A DNA stretch of 64,000 nt from contig CM039211.1 in NCBI GenBank assembly GCA_008360975.2, positions 72,127,965 to 72,191,964 on the forward strand, read 5' to 3'. Positions 1-14,397 of this stretch are shown here, piece by piece. The notes below the pieces were generated by a model, which saw only the letters and a list, made by a program, of their open reading frames with translations, ran no database searches and had not been told where the DNA came from. Source of the DNA: Lichenostomus cassidix (lineage: Eukaryota; Chordata; Aves; Passeriformes; Meliphagidae). The first letter of the stretch is position 1; the number at the start of each line of letters is the position of its first letter. Made by a program: the position numbers and the translations under genes.

Positions 1-80
1 ACGTGTGTTTGTCTGTGGGGTTATAAACTGGATTTATGGATAGCAACCAGGAGGGGGACTTGATAGCCCAGGATTTGTTG

Positions 81-161
81 TGTATATATAGTGGGGGTGT
101 ATATATATATGTGTATGTATATATAAATGCATACACAAACACACACCTATATATATGTGTG

Positions 162-216
<55 letters not shown>

Positions 217-237
217 ATACATATTTTTATATATACA
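81..237. repeat. TA-rich / TATATG microsatellite
   Basis: Alternating TA and TG/CA tracts, with an almost perfect run of the hexamer GTATAT from about 162 to 217. The open frames across it are artefacts of the repeat. Confidence 0.9.
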
Positions 238-311
238 GTTTTAGACCCAAAGGAAAAAAAAATTACCGAGAACAGAGGCCACATATAACCACAAAGTACC
301 AGTTAATTTTA

Positions 312-732
312 TCACAGAATCATCACAGGGGTTGGAAGAGACATTCAAGGCCATCTAGTCCCACCATCAACCAACACCACCATAATCACCCCTAAAATCC
401 AGATGCCCCTTGAAGAGTGCCAGAGATGGTGACTCCACCACCTCCTTGGTAACTTATTCTGATGCCTGATCACTCTTGCAGTTACAAATTTTTTTCTAAT
501 ATCTATCTGAACATCCCCTGGCAGAACTCAAAGCCATTTCCTCTCAGCCTTGCACTTCAGACGTGGCAGCAGTGACTGACCTCTGCCCCACTCCATCCTC
601 CTGTCAGGGAGCTGTAGAGTGCAAAAAGGTGCCTCATGAGCCTCCTTTTCTCCAGACTAAACACTTCCAGCTCCCTCAGCGGATCCTCAAAGGACATGTT
701 TTCTAGACCCTTCACCAGCAAGATTATGAAAA
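312..732 (-). mobile_element. CR1 LINE fragment
   Basis: Begins ATCACAGAATCATCACAGGG then GGTTGGAAGAGACATTCAAGG, the reverse complement of a CR1 3' tail, and continues into the typical upstream CR1 sequence (TTTCTCCAGACTAAACA, ~650). Confidence 0.85.
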
Positions 733-789
733 GTAATTGCACTTCTACTGCAGATATACAAATTAAACTCCTATTTCTTGTCTCCAGTC

Positions 790-920
790 CCTGGGAACTG
801 TTCAGGGCCAGGTTGGATGGGGCTTGGAGCAACCTGGGACAGTGGAAGGTGTCCCTGGTGGAACAAAATTAACTTTAAGGTTTCTTTCAATCCAAACCAT
901 TCTACAATTCCTTGATTCTG
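790..920 (+). mobile_element. CR1 LINE 3' fragment
   Basis: GGGGCTTGGAGCAACCTGGG, GTGGAAGGTGTCCCTG and a degraded ATTCTRTG tail identify a CR1 3' end. Confidence 0.8.
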
Positions 921-930
921 CAATAGACAG

Positions 931-2130
931 ATTTCTATTTATCTGTTTTGTGCTTGGAAAGATTCCCAGTAAGTACAAACTACACCTACAGGTGTCACAA
1001 CAAGTTTGGGAATACTCATTAGTTGAGATCCACAGTGATAACCACTGGCCAAAATTTGCTCAGTCCCTGAAAATGCTACAGTGGCAGAGACCCTCACCAG
1101 AACCCACTGAAGCCAAGAGAAAGTGTTCAAAATTACCTCAGTGGGGTTTGCACGTAGCTCCCAAGGATTTGATTTCTAGGGCTGTTGATCTGTTGCCTTC
1201 CATGAGCACTGATTTTACTGACATGTTTTTCAATGTAGTTCAGCTATCTCTTGGATAATTTCAAATCTGCCAAGTCAGATGGATGTGCTGCACGCCGTGG
1301 TCCATAAAAATGAAAGGCCAGCTATTAATTGGCTTTTCCTTCAGCTTAGTGACTTTGGAAAAGTCCCTCTTGCAGCCACAACATTTAATTTATTGAGAGA
1401 TATATTTGGATCTATTTATTTCAAGAACAAAATTGTCTGGTTTGCTGCCATTTATTTTATAAAAGAGATAATAAAAATGTAATGAGTATGGAGATTCAAA
1501 AGTGGAAATGACACGAAGAAAGCAATAATCATTAAAATAAAAATATAAACAAGTCTATAAACCAAACCCTCAAGACATTTGCCATGTATAATGTAACTTT
1601 TATACCTCTTACTTCATAATGCATAACTTTACAGGAAAATTAATTTAATGCTTTTGCTAACCTTACTCAACCCCAATCAAGTAATAGGTAGCAAGAAAAA
1701 CAATTATATGCACACGCAGTAAGCTTTCATTTAGTTCAAGTGGTGATTCAAGTATTTCAATAGCATAATAAAGACCTGAAACCTATTTAACCAATGGCAA
1801 TACCAAAATCCCTGAAACTCCATTTTCCACATGAGACTGCTTGGATATTTAAACCCACTTTAACTTCTGTGACAGGGCTTTTGTGGGATACTTTTCTGTG
1901 CTGACCTCTCTAAGTTTCTTCAGCCTTGATATAGAAATAAATTCTACACACAGCAGGAGTCTTGCAGGAGAGACAGGGCTCATGGCCATCGTTGGTAATG
2001 ATGGGGAGGATCTCAGTCCCAGTCTGAACAGGCAGGAGGGAAGGACTGGCACTCATCAGCACACCCCTGGCAGGATCAGCACAGCAGAGGGTTTAGCCAT
2101 GGCATCTCACACCACAAACCCAACCCCATC
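931..2130. other. Non-coding stretch, nothing recognised
   Basis: AT-rich; frames are short and unlike known proteins, and no clear repeat is visible. Confidence 0.5.
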
Positions 2131-2268
2131 CCTGGAAGTGTTCAGTGCCAGGCTGGATGCAGCTGGGAGCAGCCTGGTCCAGTGGAAGGTGTCCCTGACC
2201 ATGGCAGGGGGTGGAACCAGAGAGTTTTCAGGGTCCCTTTCAGCCCAAACCATTCTGTGATTCTGTGA
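2131..2268 (+). mobile_element. CR1 LINE 3' fragment
   Basis: CCTGGAAGTGTTCAGTGCCA through CCCAAACCATTCTGTGATTC: a CR1 3' end with an intact tail repeat. Confidence 0.85.
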
Positions 2269-5200
2269 CCAGAGCTGGGGCCCTCTTGGGATGGCAAATG
2301 GTCACCTTCCATGTGACATCAGGCAGAAGACACCTCCTGTGGTGCTGGAAGGAGTTGTCAGAACAGAGGCAAAGCGCTGAAAAGCTCTTTAAACACTCAC
2401 CTCCCTCCCTCAGGTCCTGCCCCAAGCTCCCAGCAGTGTGATTCCCATTTCACTGCAGAGGGAAAGGCTGAATCATAGAGGTATTGAAGTGGGTAGGTTA
2501 AAATTGGGGCATTTAGTCCTTACATCTACTCAGAGATAATTGGCTTAATTTTCCCTGTTGTGAGGCCTTCCTGCCTCCTGCTGCCTTCAAAAGACATCAG
2601 ACTGCACACACACAGATTAGAAAATAGCACTGACTGTTAAAAGGTTTGATTACAGATATTTCCATAATCACAAGCAAACATGTCAGACTTAAATGATCCT
2701 ACTCTTAGGCTCCCTACCTGTAAAACACGAAACAAGGCACTTCATACACCTTTCCAAAGCTAGGGCAAGGTTATTCCTAGAGCTGACTGAGGCCTTAGGC
2801 AGTGGAAGAACCATGCTCAGAAAGTCCAGGGATAAGTAAATACATGCTGCATAAAGTATTTTAAGGGGCTTTCAGAAGCAGGAAGAGTTTCTTCATACTA
2901 ATAAATCCCTGAAGGTTTTTCTGCCCTTGAATTCAGTGACACAGCTGAGACATCCATAGTCATATAAAGATTGCAATTCTCTAAGCAGCTTTGTGGACAG
3001 CCAAAGGCAAGATCTACAAACCAGTCATTATCACGATTCATATCAATTACTTTTAAAACTGATGAAAAGCCAAAAGCTTCAGTTCAGTAGGTGGCCTGAT
3101 CCAGTGCCTGATCCAGAGAGGACAGCAGAGCAATCCTTGTGTCCCCCGACTTCAGCAGGGCTTGAATAGGGACTTCATGTCTTTGAGTCACAAATGCTGG
3201 AGCTTTGGAACATCCTGATCTTCAACCAACCCCATGGGGACCAGAGAATTCAGGCACTCACATTTCTTCAAAAAAGCATGAACTCAATGCAGGTCTGCTA
3301 ACATGATGTCTCCTTCAGCCTCCCTCATTTCCAGCTCAGTCAACAAGCAAGCCATTCTTCCATGTTTGGCTGGAAAACCTCACAAGAGAAGTATTATCTG
3401 ATCAAGCCTCATCCCAGGACAGGAGCAGCCAGAAGCCAGCTGCCAGCAGAGGAGGAGCAGCTCATTGTGTCTGGGACAGGAGTCAAGGAGAGCCAGTTGC
3501 CAGGCTGGATGATATTTTGGCAGGGTGAATGCAACCCACAGGTCACTTGTCCTCTGCCCATACCTGTCCATTCTCCAGAGAGTCAAAAGTCCCTCTCAGA
3601 AGTCACTCCCTGGATGGATGTGTCAGGGACAGCACTGCCCAGTGTGAGCCAAGGAACAAGGCAGGAACAGCACTGCCCAAGGTCCCCCCAGCCACCCCAT
3701 GTATCTGGTGATGAACAACTGCTGAACTCCAAAACTAATCCCCTTTTACAGCTTAAAATGCTTATCTCTCCCATTACCTCAACCAGCTTGTTGATATATC
3801 AGTTGAGGAACACGTTGGCAAATTGGATGCAAATGTTTCTTCTCCTTTCCCCGCCATGTCCAAAACATACAGTTACACCATCCTGAACTCACATAAACTC
3901 CCAACTGTGTTTATTTCAGAGCTGTAAAGCTGATTTGACTGTTTAAATTGATAAAAGGAAATAGAAACAAATCACTTTACAGCCTCCAAGTTGGCTTCTG
4001 CTGCCCAAACATCCTTTTTTGTGCCTCAGGCCTCAACAATTCTCCACCAAATGGGTCTGAGCACAAGTCATGTAGATGAGCTATTCCTAGCACATACATT
4101 TTAGGGTTTTTTACACTCATATCTTTGGCTTTTTTCTTATTTAAATTCCAAATATCTGGTTTTCTTTAATCATTCATATCCTTATTAAGGACCTTGCCAA
4201 TGTCCATTTAAATCAAATGATGCCTTCTTGAATGAGTCAGGCCAACCAGAAACCTACAACTTTGTCCTCTAGTAAAATCTGTAATGAGAACTGTGTGAAT
4301 AACTGATTTTCTTTTTCCTTTTTTTCTTTTTTAATGCTTGAACTGAACAACTAAGAAAAAAATTAGTATAGAATGAGTCTTAAAACTGTTTCATTTTTCT
4401 CAAAGGAATGAAAACAAGCACGAAAACACAATAAATGTTTTATTGCAGTACTTTTCTCCTTTGAAAAATTATCACTGAATTTAGCCAAACTAGGCTTTAA
4501 AACATGCAGACTGTAACTCTTTTATTTTCCCTTTCTGCATTTGATCTTTTTTTATTTTCTTCTGACAAAGTACTCTGCTACATACAGCTGTTACTTCTGG
4601 ATGTGGAGTGACCTGAAACTGCCTTTTTAGCCATAAAATGCATCTTTCTCTCTAGAAATTACTCTTTTATATCCAAAGAGAGAAAGAGATCTAACATTTT
4701 CCTCTCTTATGGCACAAAACTAAGTGACACACTGCTCTTCAATGATTTTTTTTTTTCTTTTCTTTTTTTTTTAAGATGCCCTAAAGTATTGTCTAAAATG
4801 TCTGGTAGCTTCTGAAGTAGCTTGTGCTTTATCATCCATAGTGGCAAAAGATGGGCACAGGAATCCATATCACCCTGCCTAGAAAGCAGAATTTACCAAT
4901 GGTGGGGTTTGGGAATCAGCCATGGGATTTGACTTGTTCTGTAGCCATGGAAAACAAAGCCATGGCACTGAGGTGACATATCTGATATCAAGGGCAACAT
5001 CATTTAAAGCGTGTTTCCTCACTGACTCTGTCAACACAGCACCTCAGCTCTTCCTGGAAATGCAGGAAATCCCAGAGCAGCCTTGTGGAGAGCTATTCTG
5101 GTCCATAGCAAGGACACTGGGGTGCCCCAAGTCTAACCCTGCCTCAGATGAGGTTCAGACAAAGGGATTCAGAGCAAGTGGAAGCATCCTTGGCTCTTCC

Positions 5201-7649
5201 CTTTGCAACAGGAAAGCTCCAGCCAAACACCTGGCTTTCCAAATCAACTTTTCATGACCTCCAAACTAATCCCAACCTTTGCACTGGACTCAGTACAACT
5301 GGCAAATTTATACTGTAAGCCTCATTAAGCCTCCTTCAGTCTCATAAATCCTATATTACCCAAGAACTGGCTGTGGAGAAAGTACTCGGGGTCACACAAG
5401 CCTGAGAGTGTGGCATTTAAATAACACGAGTTAGATGTTTCCTCCACATAACTGGAAGCCTTCATTGAAACAAAATGTTGCATTTTAAGCATTACAATAG
5501 AACCCAGTGCTAAACCTAACCTTGGCTGCAGATAAGCCATATTCCTCAGGGTGAAAATTTACTGTGAGTAAAACAAGCTGATGCAAACTCTGTATTTTCC
5601 TTCACCAGCATGCCAAAGTTCAGCAGTAAGGGTCTGCAATGCATCTTTCAAATCCTGTAAAAATAACTTGTACAAATAATACACAGAATGAAAAAGGCAT
5701 AAAGCACATTGAGAGGATAGAGCCTGAAGTGTTCAGAAAAAGCAATATCAATATTCTCCATCACAGGACTTGCAAATTTGAAAATAACTGTAGTCACCAG
5801 TTTCATAGATTTATTCCTGATCTAAGGCCAGTAATACATACCAGGAAAAATCTCAGAATAAGGCAGCCAGATCTACTGAGAGCAGCAAACAGCTTTTTTT
5901 CTATGGGGTGAACAAAATTTATCCCTAACCACCATTCTGCAGTAACTCATTTCATATTCATAACCCCACCTGAACACTATTTTCTTACATGTTCCTACTG
6001 CTAAACAAAAATTAGGAATACATCATTTTTTAAAAAGCCCAAACTGTACAAATAATGAACACACTGGCCTGGACAAATTCTACAACTGTGATTTTTTTTT
6101 TAAATTTAAACACATTTTCGACCAATAAATCTAAATTTTAAATTCCAAATACCTGCCTCCATGTTCTTCCAAATCACTTCTGCACCTGTAATGACCTCCC
6201 AGCCTCAGGCAGTGCACTCTGCTCAGCCTAAGGGTGGTCCCCAAACTGGTTGACCCACCCAGCTGTGAGAGTGAAACCAATGTTATTCACACACACAGAG
6301 TGAAACTGGGAGTACCTCACTCAAGAGACACCAATACCACATTTGCACCTTTTTTCCACTTGAAGAAATAAGTGTTAATTGCAGAAACTGGCTCTGATTT
6401 TGTCTCCACTTCCTCATTTCACAGACTCTAATCTGGTCTCTATATCCAGAGATATAGAGACCCTCTTATAGATCTCCCTCTTTTCCTCTCCTCTGGAAGA
6501 GTCAAACATTCACCTGCCCCTGGATCTCCAAACTTTTTTCCCTGGAAGCTCAAACTGAACACATCTCCAAGCCTTGCCTAGTGAATTCACAGCACTCACT
6601 CTTGTAAATGATAGAAAGGAGGAGGTCTGGCAAAATGCTCTTTTTTGTGTCCCTTCCCTTTCCTTACAAACATGGACATTTCACCTACAATAAGTGATTG
6701 CACAGACTTTAGTCTTATTTATCCCCTGTAAAATGGGTACTAACCCCATTCCCAGCCTTAGCTATGGACTGGGCATCCACTGGCCCCAGCTGCCACCACA
6801 GCCAGGAGAAACAGGTGAAAAATGCTCTCTGTGCAAAAGAAAATTAATCAATACACTGGGATGTGCCATGCTGAATTTCACAAATCTTAACCCTGAGGGT
6901 CTTTTTAAGTCCATAACTCAGCCAGTCTCCAGAAGATAGAAGGCAGATTCTGGTCTCAGTTGAAGTCCTCAGCTAAGAGCAAGTTTGGAAAGAGAAGGTA
7001 GCACCACCTGCATCCATGGGCAAGGCTGAACCTTAGATGTCCTCACTGCCCTCATAGCCACAGGGAGCACACTTAGACATGTGACATTGGAGATACACAA
7101 TATTACCTTTCTTGAAAAAAAGAAATAGAACAAAATTAGACATTTTGAAATATGTAAATTTAAACCAAAAAAAAAATAGCCATTTAAATTTATTTCTGGT
7201 TAGAAGCTTCTCTAAAGGAGTGGTGGTGTTCTGCACACCCCTTCAAAATCCTCCACGAAAGGAGGAGCAAGAGAAGCCTTGCTCCATCCTGCAGTAAACA
7301 AGACTCCACTTGCAAACAGCACCAGAAACATTTTTTATGTGCAACAAGAATCCAGAGCAGCTCCACTGAGATTGATGGATATGACCCTTCTCTTGTTTTT
7401 ATAAGTGATATTCTATTAACTGCAGAGGAATAAAACCTGAGATGACAGCCAGACTCCACAACATTATTTTTTATCTGCAGCCCTCACTCCCCTCCACCTC
7501 TCCCATCTTAGGTCTGATGAAAAGACCACTAACATCTGGGGAATCCCTTGCATTGCATTTCCAAAAGACAAAAGGCCACTTCTCCAGTGCTCAAATGCCA
7601 ACCCCAGGGCACAGGAACTGTGGAGACAACAGCCCAAATTAGAGCATCC
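2269..7649. other. Non-coding stretch, nothing recognised
   Basis: No exon with family similarity, RNA gene or clear repeat was recognised. Short T-rich tracts occur around 4310-4330 and 4747-4772. The 174-codon open frame at 3362-3886 shows no recognisable domain. Confidence 0.5.
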
Positions 7650-7785
7650 TTTAACAGTTTGATATGGAAGGGACCTTAAATGACTTTTAGTTCTTCCAAA
7701 ACCCCCTGCCATGGACAAGGGCACCTTCCACTGGACCAGGTTACTGCAAGCCCCACCCAACCTGCTCCTGAATATCCTGCAACAA
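7650..7785 (-). mobile_element. CR1 LINE 3' fragment
   Basis: GATATGGAAGGGACCTTAAA followed by CCCCCTGCCATGGACAAGGG and CACCTTCCACTGGACCAGG, a reversed CR1 3' end. Confidence 0.8.
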
Positions 7786-9770
7786 GCCACACTTCCCCAT
7801 TTTGTTCCACTAAGTCTGGAGTCAGCAGCTCGGGAAATTTGTCCTGTCATTTACAATCTTTGAAGTGCAAACTTCAGGCTCATGCAGAACAGAGAAGAAA
7901 AGTGATGTCTGTGTTTTCAGGTGAGCAAAGCTGCAGACTTCAAAGGTTCCACATTAGTCTGTGAAGCCTCTTAAAGATTGTCACCTGAGTTTATCAAAAG
8001 CTGGCAGAAAACGCATCCATACATCCAGATAAACGTATTCTTTGATCTGAGTGATAAAAACAACTGTTTTTCTTCGTGTAAACTCCTATTTTTGTAAATG
8101 TTTATGAACTGTGGGAAATTATGTCTCTGCCAGAATTTAAAATCAAGTGATTCAAAGGGTTTTCCTTACACTTACCATTCATTATGCTCACAAACATTGC
8201 AGGAATCCCAACGGAGTTTTCAAGGAAGGTTCACGATGCTGTAGTTACCAGGGAAACACATGATAAATTGTTGCTATCTAAAAAAGAAAATCCCCATTAA
8301 CTTTCTATTAAAGAGCAAGTGATGTGAACTACATGGAGAAACGCCTTTCCTGTTACCATATTAAAATGCTGTGTGCTTTGTTCCAAGATTAACCAAATAA
8401 TGGCCAGGCTGCTACATTTTAATACACTGAACAGCACCCAGCACTTTGCAGTCTGTGGTTTGCCATGCATTGCTGAAGACAGCCCAGTTTTCAGCTGGAT
8501 CAGCCCAAGAACAGCAAACACCATGTGACTGTGCTTGCAGTTAAAATATTTACAGGCAAAGCTTTGCAAAGCTAGGCTAGGAAAAAAACAGCAGCGTATT
8601 TTGCATCAAAATGGGGTTTGCCAGCTCCCTGAGGCTTGTACAGGATATCCAACCACAGATGAAGAACTTACAGGTAACTTTGCATAGAATAGCTGAGGTT
8701 TTTCAGTGTGTGTAAAATTCAGTGGTTTGGTCTGGGAGCACAAGTGTGGCAGATCAGCAACCACCTGGCCCTGCAGAGCACTGATGGGGTCATGGATGCT
8801 CCAGCCCTGCCCTGCCCTTCGTGCTTGCTGGTGTGAGAAAACCACATGGCACCACCTAAGCAGCCACACAGAAAACCAGAAAAGCTTCCTCATTCAAAGC
8901 CCTCTTTGAGCTCTTGCAGAATGGGTGGGCAGCTGGAGCAGGAATCATCAGCTTAACCACTGCCCCACTGAGGAGCTAATGTCCCTACCACCTTCTGGTC
9001 AGTCCCCAGCCTTTGAGACTGACCACAAGAGCAACTACAACCTTGCTGCAGCATGCACAGGCTGCCTAAAATCACCTTCAGCAGAAGCTAAATTAAATCT
9101 GCTTTCTTTCCCGCTAAAATGTCCTGAGGCACATTTCCTTCCCTGTCCTCTCTTTCACACCCATCAGTTATAGTATCTCAGCCCAGCAGAAGGTAGCTTT
9201 CAACAAAGAGCAGTAATTTCTCTGGCAGCTCCAAACTGATTCACATTTGACTGCCCATGTCCGTCACACTCAAGACTTACAGAGTAAGACCCTGAATCAC
9301 TACAATGAGTTAAAAGGATTTATTCTCATTTAAGAGGTCACCTCTGAATTGATGAAAGACATTCAGTAGCTGACTTACCCAAGTTTCCACTGCGAATTAA
9401 TAAGAAAGCAGAGATATTGTCCAGTTTCTTGCTGTATTGTTCCCACCTCGCTACTCTCTGGATTAAACAAGGCATTAATTTCTTTGGCACTCGTGTTAGG
9501 ATGTCTAAGCTTTCTACCACAGGAGAGGATCTTCAGAAATATTTCTGGCAAGCAGTGTTATAGGATGTAGGAGTTAATTTTTCCCTCTTGATGAGATGGA
9601 GCAATGAGTGGTTCTGAAAATAAGAAATGCAGCTCATGGTCAGTGTGGAGGAGAAAGACACAGAGTCACATCAAATTGAAACTCAGGAAGGTGCTGACAC
9701 AAGAGGACAAGTGTGACCAGGACAGGTCCTGTGCTACAGAAGAGATATGACAGGACAAGAGGACACACCA
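7786..9770. other. Non-coding stretch, nothing recognised
   Basis: No recognisable exon or repeat. Confidence 0.45.
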
Positions 9771-9935
9771 ATTCTTCACGGAAAGGGTTGCTGAACATTG
9801 GAGTCCCCACCCCTGCAGGTGTCCAAGGAATGACTGGATGTGGCACTCAGTGCTCTGGGCTGAGTGACAAGGGGGAAATCAGTCAAAGTTTGAACTCAAT
9901 GACCTTGGAGTCTTTTCCAACCTTTATGATTCTGG
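9771..9935 (+). mobile_element. CR1 LINE 3' fragment, diverged subfamily
   Basis: ATTCTTCACGGAAAGGGTTG, TGACTGGATGTGGCACTCAG and TCTTTTCCAACCTTTATGAT match the ordered landmarks of a CR1 3' end with a different interior from the common copies here. Confidence 0.75.
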
Positions 9936-11479
9936 CACAGCCTGGACATGAGGCTCCAGACCAAACTGAAAGAGCAGCAAGAGCTGCAGGTGGGTGACAG
10001 CAGAGAGAAACAGGAAAAAAGGGGAAAGGGAAAGCAAGGTGAGCCCAGGAGCACCACTGTCAGGGCTTCTCCTTGACATATCTGCAGGCCCATTCCTGCC
10101 CCAGATCAGACAGGATATCTCACAGCTTCCCTGTCCCTTCTCTTGTAAGAAAAGCCTGGTCCTGGTGATGGTCACACTTCTAAGGCCATAACACTCTAGG
10201 GAAGGGAGGAATACTGGGTTCTCTGAAGGCAGGATACACATCCAATCTCCCTGCTTAGCTGTCAGGTCACCTGGCTGGTTTCTCATAATATCCAGAGGCA
10301 CTGCTTTAATTGCATGTTTGACATCACACAGCTTCACACCACGGATTTAGCCCTAGCTGTAAATCAGTGTCAGCAGGATGCAAAATAATGGAACAAAAGT
10401 CTCATTTTAGTCTGTTGACCTGTTTTCTTTTTCCTGGCCTTATTTTTACTTTTACTGCTCTGCTTCTTAAATCCATTCTTAAAACAAGCAAACCTTTTTT
10501 GTTTCCACTTGCAAAGGATAAAAAAAAAAAAAGAAAGAAAAAGGAGTGAGAGAGACGCACAAACACAAAAAGCCAAAAAGAAACAGTGGAGAGGTATGTG
10601 TTATTGGACAAGTGTTTAATTTATGGAACTTGGCCGGCAGAACAAGAGTTTGAATTGTACTTCAATAAGTGGAGCTCTTAAAATAAATGTGGCTTGTAAA
10701 ATTGTTTTACAGTCTGCTTTGCTGAACAGCCAACACCTCATGGAAACCTTTGAAAAACATTCTGTTTAGAAGCTACAGTTTTTATATTTCATATTTTCTC
10801 TATTTGTTTTCCCCTCTGGTTTTATAACTGAAACCATATGCAGGAAAACAGGATTTTTGTGTCTTAAAATATCTTCCTGACCTGACTACTTTTATTATTA
10901 AAAAACAGATAGCATTTTGAAAATTCTTCACCTATGAGGCACTCGGTTCAAACACGAAGGTGTCCTTGTTTGATATCCCAGTGAGCTACAGATTTCCTGA
11001 ATAACCTTAGGACAGTAATTTAGCTGAGATTCATCACCCCTCTCCCTGCATACACGTGGTGCAGCTGTGTGCATCTGAGCTGTCTGTCTTTCCCATTATA
11101 GACAGAAAATGTGACAGAACTTGGGATGTGATTCATCTGTGTAGGATGGGAGAGGATGAATCATGCTCTAGATGCATGTATTGACCAGATCTTCACTGGA
11201 AGTCAAGGCAAGATGCTTAGGTACAAATATTCACATTGTACATACCAACCCTCGTAGGTCCCATCTCAGTCTCTCTGTGTCACTAAAAGGATGAGGTAGA
11301 CCCTCCTGGAAGGAAATCCATCCCATCCCAGTGATGATCTCCAACACACCTGGGTGATCTGCCTGGAGATGATACTGACCATTCCATGTCAGCCATGGAG
11401 AGGTGGCATAACTGTGAGTTTTTAAATGGTTATAGGGAATCAAGAGGAATGGAACTAGGGTTAGATAATATATTAATAT
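9936..11479. other. Non-coding stretch
   Basis: Includes an A-rich run at about 10520-10540. Nothing else recognised. Confidence 0.45.
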
Positions 11480-11650
11480 GAAATTCTTCCCTGTGAGGGT
11501 GGTGAGGCCCTGGCACAGGGTGCCCAGAGAAGCTGTGGCTGCCCCTGGATGCCTGGAAGTGTCCAAGGCCTGGAAGGTGTCCCTGCCCATGGGACAGGAT
11601 GGGCTTTAATGTCCCTTTCAACCCATTTCAAACCATTTTATGAGTCCATG
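11480..11650 (+). mobile_element. CR1 LINE 3' fragment
   Basis: GAAATTCTTCCCTGTGAGGG, GGCACAGGGTGCCCAGAGAA and TGTCCCTGCCCATGGGACAG are in CR1 order; the middle is shortened. Confidence 0.85.
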
Positions 11651-14397
11651 AACCCCTTTCTAACAACACCATTCAGGAGACCTGTGGTGAGGGAGCCAAA
11701 GCCTCCTCCTTCACAGCTGCACACACGTGCATGTGTGTGTGCAACTGTGGGTGTGCATGAAATCCAAATACAGCCAGTGCCAGCACAGCTTCTATCACAG
11801 ACACCAATCAAATCCACTAAATAAACTCTGTGCCTCCACTGGCAGAGTGGGAGATGCTGCTGCAGCAGAGGGGGAAGGAGAAGTAGTAAAGCTTCTCCTT
11901 GCAGCAAAGCAAAGTATTGTGTTACATAGTACAGAGGCTGGGAAAGGAAGACACAGAAAGACTCCAAGACCACACTGTGAAAGCCAATTATCTAAGTAAG
12001 GATGTAAGAGTCATATTTAGCCCCATTAAACTATCCTGACTGTAACTGTTGCATGGTAGTTGTGCACCTCTGTACCGTTATGACAGAACTGCTCTGGGAC
12101 GTGGCTTCATTTCATGCCTGTGATAGGAAACAAGGTCACTTGAGCACTTTTTTTTCCTTTTGGGTGTTATTTTGGTTGGTTGCTTGGTTGGCTTTTTGTC
12201 CTTTTTTTCTTATTTTAAAAGACTGTGGCTAAGGGTTTTGTATCTATTCTCAGAAACTGTGCTGCATTCATCCTCAGCGACTGCTCTGAAATGCTCTGCC
12301 TAATTAATTTTCTTTCAACCTCACAGGTTGATCCCTAGTAGAGCCTCACTTGGTAAAGTCATTACAACTCAGCCAAGCATCCTGTCACCATCCCAAAGTT
12401 TTTCCCTCTACTCTAGCTGTACATGGTATTTTTTCTCTATTCCTTTATGGCTTCTTATGAGAGAAATATGCTTTTGCTAACTGTTTCTTTTCAAAGCCCT
12501 TGTGAGGCCACATCCCTTGCAGTCAATGTGTTTCTGATGACTGTGCTTTCAGCACAGAAGGGGAAAGATAAATTATCCAGGCCTGGCTTCAGGTGCCTTA
12601 GCACAAGGCCAAGCTCCCAACACAAACAGCAGCCCTGTAGAAAATTTGGCTCAAGTGTTACTCGTCACCCATCACGCTGGTCATGCACCATCTCACTGTT
12701 CTGACCAAAAAATTGGTGTGGGGTTTTTTGGTTTTTTTTGTTTCTTTGCATGAGGCCACCAGATCACTGCAGGCTGTGTGGTGGTGCTATGCTGGGAACA
12801 TTTTCCTTAGCAGCACAAGCCAAAGAGAATGCCAGAGCTTGATCTGGGAGGCTTAAAAAATACAGATCTCAGTGCTGTCAGCACCCTGTGCCTCAAAAGC
12901 AGGCTGCAGCAGCTGTCTGCTGGGGGATGAGCAGGCACAGGTAGGTCTGGAGGTGAGTCCTCACCACCTGGCACTACCCTGCAGTCTGGAAAATGTTCTT
13001 AACAAGCAGGACTGCTCATTACCACGCTGATGAATCGGTGTTTGCTAACAAAAGGCCCTTTCTCAAGGAATTCCTCATCAGCCCTAGGTGTGCCATAAGT
13101 GATTCAGGCTCTCATTAGCCTTAATTAGATAATTGTTTGAATGATTTCTCTATTATTCATGGAGCCTGTACCACTGAGCACCAGTAGACTGACAGGTGCT
13201 TGCTGCGAAGAAATGGTGTTTTTCCAGGGTGAAGTGATCCTGCAGGGATCACTGTGCCCATCACAGCCCTCCAGGATCTTACACAGCTGTCCCAGCCCCC
13301 TGGGCTGTTCTTGTGTAAAGCCCAACTGCAGCAGCACAGAGGCTTTCAGCACCCCCAAATCTCTCTTTTTTTTCTTTTTTTTTTTTTTTTTTTGGCACTA
13401 TTATTTCCCCCCAAAATTGGTAATTCTCCAGCAATCTCCTCCAGCCAATTTGCCTTCCCATCTGAGCAGGGTGAGTGTGCTTCATTCAAGATGAGATTTA
13501 GTTCCCTTCCAGTCCAAAAGAAGAAAGCAAACAGGAATCATAAAAAGAGGCAGTTGGGTTTTTTTCCCTAGCCCCAGAACTTCAATGCCTGACTTGATGT
13601 AGATTACAAGCCTATTACAGATGGCTCAGCACTCTAAAAGCACTAGCCTGGGACTACAGATCCCAATTCCAAAAACTTCAAGGTTGACCTTGGCAAAATC
13701 TCTCAGGCTGGAACTTTTCTTGCCTGCAAACAGCCCTCTAAAAGCTCAGCCACCAGGCTCTCTCTGCAGCCCTTGGAAAAGGAGAGCAGAACACCCTGGT
13801 TTTTTTCTTTTTCACAACTCAACTAGGTATGTTAGGAAAAAGAGATACCAATCACTCTCTGGAGATATTAGTTTCTCTCTACAGAGAGGAATTGGCTGCA
13901 AAGGGGTCTAACATGACGACATTGCCCTTAACCCCTAACAGTTAAATGATGTGAGCTAGGACAAGAATTTAAAAGCACACAGGTCCCACATCTCAGTTTC
14001 AGAGGGAATTGAGCTGTGCAGTCTTGTAAGTGCAGTGTTTAGGAGCTCTGAAGTCATGTTTCTGCTTTGTAAAACCCACAAGTAATTTTTCCTGGTGGGA
14101 TTTAAAATGAGCACAAGCTTCTCATGTGCTGTGATGACTTAGACACAACCCCTTGGCATTTATTCTCCCTGCTGGTAACAGCTGTACTGCACAGCTCGTG
14201 GTGTTACTGCTCACAGCAAATGACCACTCATCTTCTTTGCTGAAGCATCCCTAAGACTTCAAGACCAAAAGACATGTTCCAGTCTCTTTTACAGGGAGCC
14301 AGTGCAGCTCTCTGAGCCCACCTCACCCCTTGAAACTCTTTGGAAAAGACTTCGGGGAGAACATAAGCAAATAAACAAAATAGGCAAAATGGACTAG
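11651..14397. other. Non-coding stretch with a poly-T tract
   Basis: Contains a T run at 13366-13393, interrupted once, which could be the remnant of an A-tailed insertion on the minus strand. No exon recognised. Confidence 0.45.

Noticed and set aside
34..395. Open frames on both strands rich in Tyr/Ile
   Set aside because: They are translations of the TATATG microsatellite and the adjoining CR1, not genes.
3362..3886. 174-codon + strand open frame
   Set aside because: No recognisable domain, no good splice context and no family resemblance; length is possible by chance in this composition.
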